This document shows, piece after piece, positions 49,502 to 51,548 of a stretch of 51,548 nt of DNA; the first letter of the stretch is position 1, and each line of letters opens with the position of its first letter. Source of the stretch: Puniceicoccaceae bacterium (GTDB taxonomy: Bacteria > Verrucomicrobiota > Verrucomicrobiia > Opitutales > Coraliomargaritaceae); contig PBYS01000006.1 in assembly GCA_002729725.1 (NCBI GenBank), positions 1 to 51,548 of the forward strand, read 5' to 3'. The notes beneath the pieces were generated by a model. The model ran no database searches and was not told the DNA's origin. It worked only from the letters and a program-made list of their open reading frames with translations. Both the position numbers and the translations under genes were made by a program.

Positions 49502-50896
49502 ATGACTCTCAAAACCGACAGCCCATTCGAGACGGATCCTCCCGTTTTTCTGCTCAAAGACCTGACTACCCGTGCGCTGGAAACGCACGAGTATGCACTG
49601 GCCGGACAGCTGCTCGAGCAGCAGCACTATCTGGGCGACTGCCCGGCAGGGCGTCAGCTACTGCAAGTAGTCGAGTATCAAGGGCACTGGGTGGCGCTAC
49701 TGGACTGGGGCCCTGCCTGCTGGAAGCTTGCTGACCGCGAAACTCATATCGGATGGACGCACCAGCAGCGTGCTCAGCGGCTTGGTCTGATAGTGCAAAA
49801 CCGGCGTTTTTTGGTGCTCGGGCAAGAGCGCATGCCCAATCTGGCTTCACGTGCGCTGGGCTTATCCCTGAGAGCTTTACCTGAGCACTGGAAAGCGCTC
49901 CACGGCTACTGCCCCGTCATGGCGGAGACCTTCACCGACATTGAGCAGTTCGAGGGCACTTGTTACAAAGCGACCAACTGGAAGCCACTTGGACTGACCA
50001 AGGGCTTCGAGCGGCACCGCGCTGACTACTTCCGTAAGCATGGACGCCCCAAAAAACTTTGGATCAAAAGCCTCAACCGCAACTCGCTACGCATCCTAAC
50101 AGGTATGGATGTGCCCAAGGCCTATGAGCGGGGGCTCAATCAAAACAGCCCAGAGCGCGACCTAGCTCTGACCAAAGGACAGATGTTGGGGCTTCGCGAG
50201 CACTTCCAAAAACACTTCACTGATCCCCGTCGCGACAACCGGACTTACCCCGCTTCCTCACTGCTGGTGTTCATTACCATGGCCCTGCTGGCTGGACGCG
50301 ACACACTCACTTCCATCCAGCGCTACGGGAACCTATTAACCAATCAGCAGCGGCGCTGGCTCGACTTCCCCCTAAAGAAAGGCACCAGCGTGCGCAAAGC
50401 ACCCAGTTGGAGCGCCCTTTACAACTTCCTGACTCAAATCAAACCGGACGACTTTGCCAGTTGCCTAAACCTCTGGCTCGGCAGCAATCTAGGCACGCTT
50501 CCCCGCGCACTGGCAATCGACGGCAAGTGGATACGAGACCAAGCCTTGAGCCTGTGCCTGAGCGAGCACGAAACTGGAGCACCTGTGGCTGTCGGCTTCG
50601 CTGAGAAAAAATCAAAGACCGATGAAAACAAACGCGAAGGCGAGCAAACCGTAGCCCTAAAGCTCTACGCAAACACCAATCTGGAAGGAGCCACGATCAC
50701 TGGCGACGCGCTCAATAACAACAAGCCACAGGCACACGCCATCACACAGGCCGGAGCTCATTACTTCCTCCAGCTAAAAAACGAAAACCGCCACGCCTAC
50801 AAGGCAGCCGACCGACTCGCCCAAGAGGGCTCCCCCCTTTTACCTACACGGAAGAACCCGACACCTCCCACGGACGCTTCGACCAGCGAAGCATAG
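49502..50896 (+). CDS. DruA (DUF4338)-ISAs1 transposase fusion, N-terminal part, frameshifted
   Basis: 464 aa before an early stop. Residues ~20-195 match the Druantia DruA/DUF4338 domain: LLEQQHYLGDCPAGRQL, YQGHWVALLDWGPACWKL, IGWTHQQRAQRLGLIVQNRRFLVL, PNLASRALGLSLRALPEHW and ETFTDIEQFEGTCYKATNW. Residues ~225 on are an ISAs1-type DDE transposase: DPRRDNRTYPASSLLVFITMALLAG, first Asp in ALAIDGKW (D340), second Asp in GATITGDALNNNKPQA (D402). After residue ~447 the frame is wrong: the downstream homology continues in the -1 frame from a run of six C and four T (50832-50841). One missing base in this homopolymer, or -1 slippage, would explain it. Confidence 0.85.
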   Translation: MTLKTDSPFETDPPVFLLKDLTTRALETHEYALAGQLLEQQHYLGDCPAGRQLLQVVEYQGHWVALLDWGPACWKLADRETHIGWTHQQRAQRLGLIVQNRRFLVLGQERMPNLASRALGLSLRALPEHWKALHGYCPVMAETFTDIEQFEGTCYKATNWKPLGLTKGFERHRADYFRKHGRPKKLWIKSLNRNSLRILTGMDVPKAYERGLNQNSPERDLALTKGQMLGLREHFQKHFTDPRRDNRTYPASSLLVFITMALLAGRDTLTSIQRYGNLLTNQQRRWLDFPLKKGTSVRKAPSWSALYNFLTQIKPDDFASCLNLWLGSNLGTLPRALAIDGKWIRDQALSLCLSEHETGAPVAVGFAEKKSKTDENKREGEQTVALKLYANTNLEGATITGDALNNNKPQAHAITQAGAHYFLQLKNENRHAYKAADRLAQEGSPLLPTRKNPTPPTDASTSEA

Positions 50897-51303
50897 AAGT
50901 TTACCCCTTCGAACCGCTCGAAGCAAACCTACCCGAATGCCGCAGCTTGGCTGTTATACGCCGCACCCGCACGACCGATCCCGAAGAAGTGCCGCAGATC
51001 GTCTTCTTCACGACCGATCATCAGCCCGAGAAAGGATGCGCCCAAACCTTCGCCCAACTCGCCAGAGGACACTGGGGAGGCTGCGAAATACGAAACCACT
51101 GGGTGCGCGACCACTGCATGCGCGAAGACAAAACCCGCTCTAAAAAACACAACATCAACTGTGCTCTGGCAGGACTACGCGTTTGCCTGATCGCTATCAA
51201 AGCAAACCTATATCCCAATCAATCATGGCCTTCGATTCAGGAGCGCTGTCAGAGAGACCCCACTATTGCATACCAAGCTGTCGCCATGCTACGGCCTAAA
51301 TGA
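50842..51303 (+). pseudogene. C-terminal part of the DruA-ISAs1 transposase in the -1 frame
   Basis: Translating from 50842 gives the missing part of the DDE domain: EEPDTSHGRFDQRSIEVYPFEP (the family H-G-R-x-E/D-x-R motif), VIRRTRTTDPEEVPQIVFFTTD and RGHWGGCEIRNHWVRDHCMREDKTR, the H-W-x-x-E-N/I...HW catalytic Glu region (Glu codon 51085-51087). It ends at the TGA at 51301. It has no start of its own; it is only useful if joined to the upstream frame. Confidence 0.85.
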
Positions 51304-51343
51304 AGTTACCTTGATGAATTTGCTCAAGTGCTGTCTCCACCAG

Positions 51344-51548
51344 ATCCGCTGGTCTTGTGGCCAGCCATTACGACAGGCGGTTCAAACAAATAATGTGTCG
51401 ATGGGGGATGCGCAACCGCCTGTCGAAGCAGGTAAAAAAGGATAACGGAGCTTTTGATTTCAGGTCCGATATCTGGTTCAGGCGGCACTTTGCAGAGATT
51501 GCTCGCGTCCTCGGGCAGGGTTGTTCGCATCAGGAATTGCCAGGTACG
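51344..51548. other. Right-edge region after the transposon
   Basis: No gene is assigned. A minus-strand frame enters from the window edge and ends at 51324, inside the proposed transposon; it could be the 3' end of an interrupted gene, but I recognise no domain. It contains a perfect 12-base inverted repeat (51371-51425), listed separately. Confidence 0.4.
51371..51425. repeat. 12-base perfect inverted repeat with 31-base spacer
   Basis: CGACAGGCGGTT (51371-51382) and AACCGCCTGTCG (51414-51425). It may be a small dispersed palindromic or miniature element. CCTGTCGAAG at its right end also occurs at 46789-46798, in the tRNA-Ser cassette. Confidence 0.7.

Larger units (their letters stand above)
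49451..51343 (+). mobile_element. ISAs1-type insertion sequence with DruA-fused transposase
   Basis: Proposed limits come from a nine-base direct repeat ATCCGCTGG at 49442-49450 and 51344-51352, a length typical of ISAs1-family target duplications. They enclose 1893 bases containing one transposase. Terminal inverted repeats are not convincing (both ends start CT on their outer strands, little more), so the ends are tentative. TTGCCC-gttt-GGGCAA (49465-49480) forms a hairpin upstream of the transposase start. A usual ISAs1 element is shorter; the extra length is the DruA domain. Confidence 0.5.

Overview
The window reads as a chromosomal segment from a Gram-negative member of the Verrucomicrobiota, most likely an Opitutae/Puniceicoccales (Coraliomargarita-like) bacterium. 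This is inferred from gene content: an LPS and lipoprotein envelope (lptB, lpxI, lolD/lolE) coexists with HPr kinase, an mcsA-mcsB-clpC protein-arginine-phosphorylation operon, a divergent ftsA-ftsZ pair, and secreted proteins ending in a TSP3-like plus Fn3-like tail. No rRNA and no species marker is present, so the genus is a guess.

Layout. 1-360: a broken tRNA-Arg (5' half only) at the window edge. 0.36-9.5 kb: metabolic and housekeeping genes in mixed orientation (sufT, a secreted unknown, an ACT-domain regulator, ppnP, a hydroxyacid dehydrogenase, hrpB, ilvA, an AEC transporter). 9.6-13.9 kb: the mcsA-mcsB-clpC stress operon on the minus strand, with a sigma-54-like element upstream of mcsA. 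13.9-24.3 kb: ilvE, three envelope/secreted unknowns, ispA-cvfB, small unknowns, a Fur-family regulator lacking its sensory histidines, an atypical Gfo/Idh/MocA oxidoreductase and a LolDE-type ABC exporter. 24.3-35.1 kb: ftsA-ftsZ (co-directional with lolE-lolD), groES-groEL, dnaK, dnaA, hprK and lptB, all on the minus strand. This is a core block for division, chaperones, replication initiation and carbon signalling. 35.2-40.1 kb: leuS, a FecR-like protein, lpxI and a type IV pilin-like protein. 40.1-46.2 kb: membrane unknowns, a His-rich envelope protein, a second Gfo/Idh/MocA oxidoreductase and a sodium:solute symporter. 46.5-51.5 kb: the accessory end, with tRNA-Ser(GGA), a small GIY-YIG nuclease cassette flanked by copies of the tRNA 3' end, a conserved unknown, the C-terminal remnant of a large secreted protein, and an ISAs1-type transposon whose transposase carries an N-terminal DruA (Druantia) domain and is frameshifted.

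How the genes fit together. McsA/McsB tag proteins by arginine phosphorylation for ClpC, and with GroES/GroEL and DnaK this makes the window rich in protein quality control. FtsA/FtsZ and DnaA cover division and replication initiation. HprK, LptB, LpxI and LolD/E tie carbon signalling to outer-membrane construction.

The strongest candidates for something undescribed are: (1) the tRNA-Ser/GIY-YIG cassette bounded by tRNA-tail repeats and packed with tri-loop mini-hairpins; (2) the DruA-transposase fusion; (3) an FtsZ whose T7-loop catalytic Asp is Ser; (4) a Fur homologue without sensory histidines; and (5) short operator-like repeats upstream of dnaK, dnaA and mcsA.
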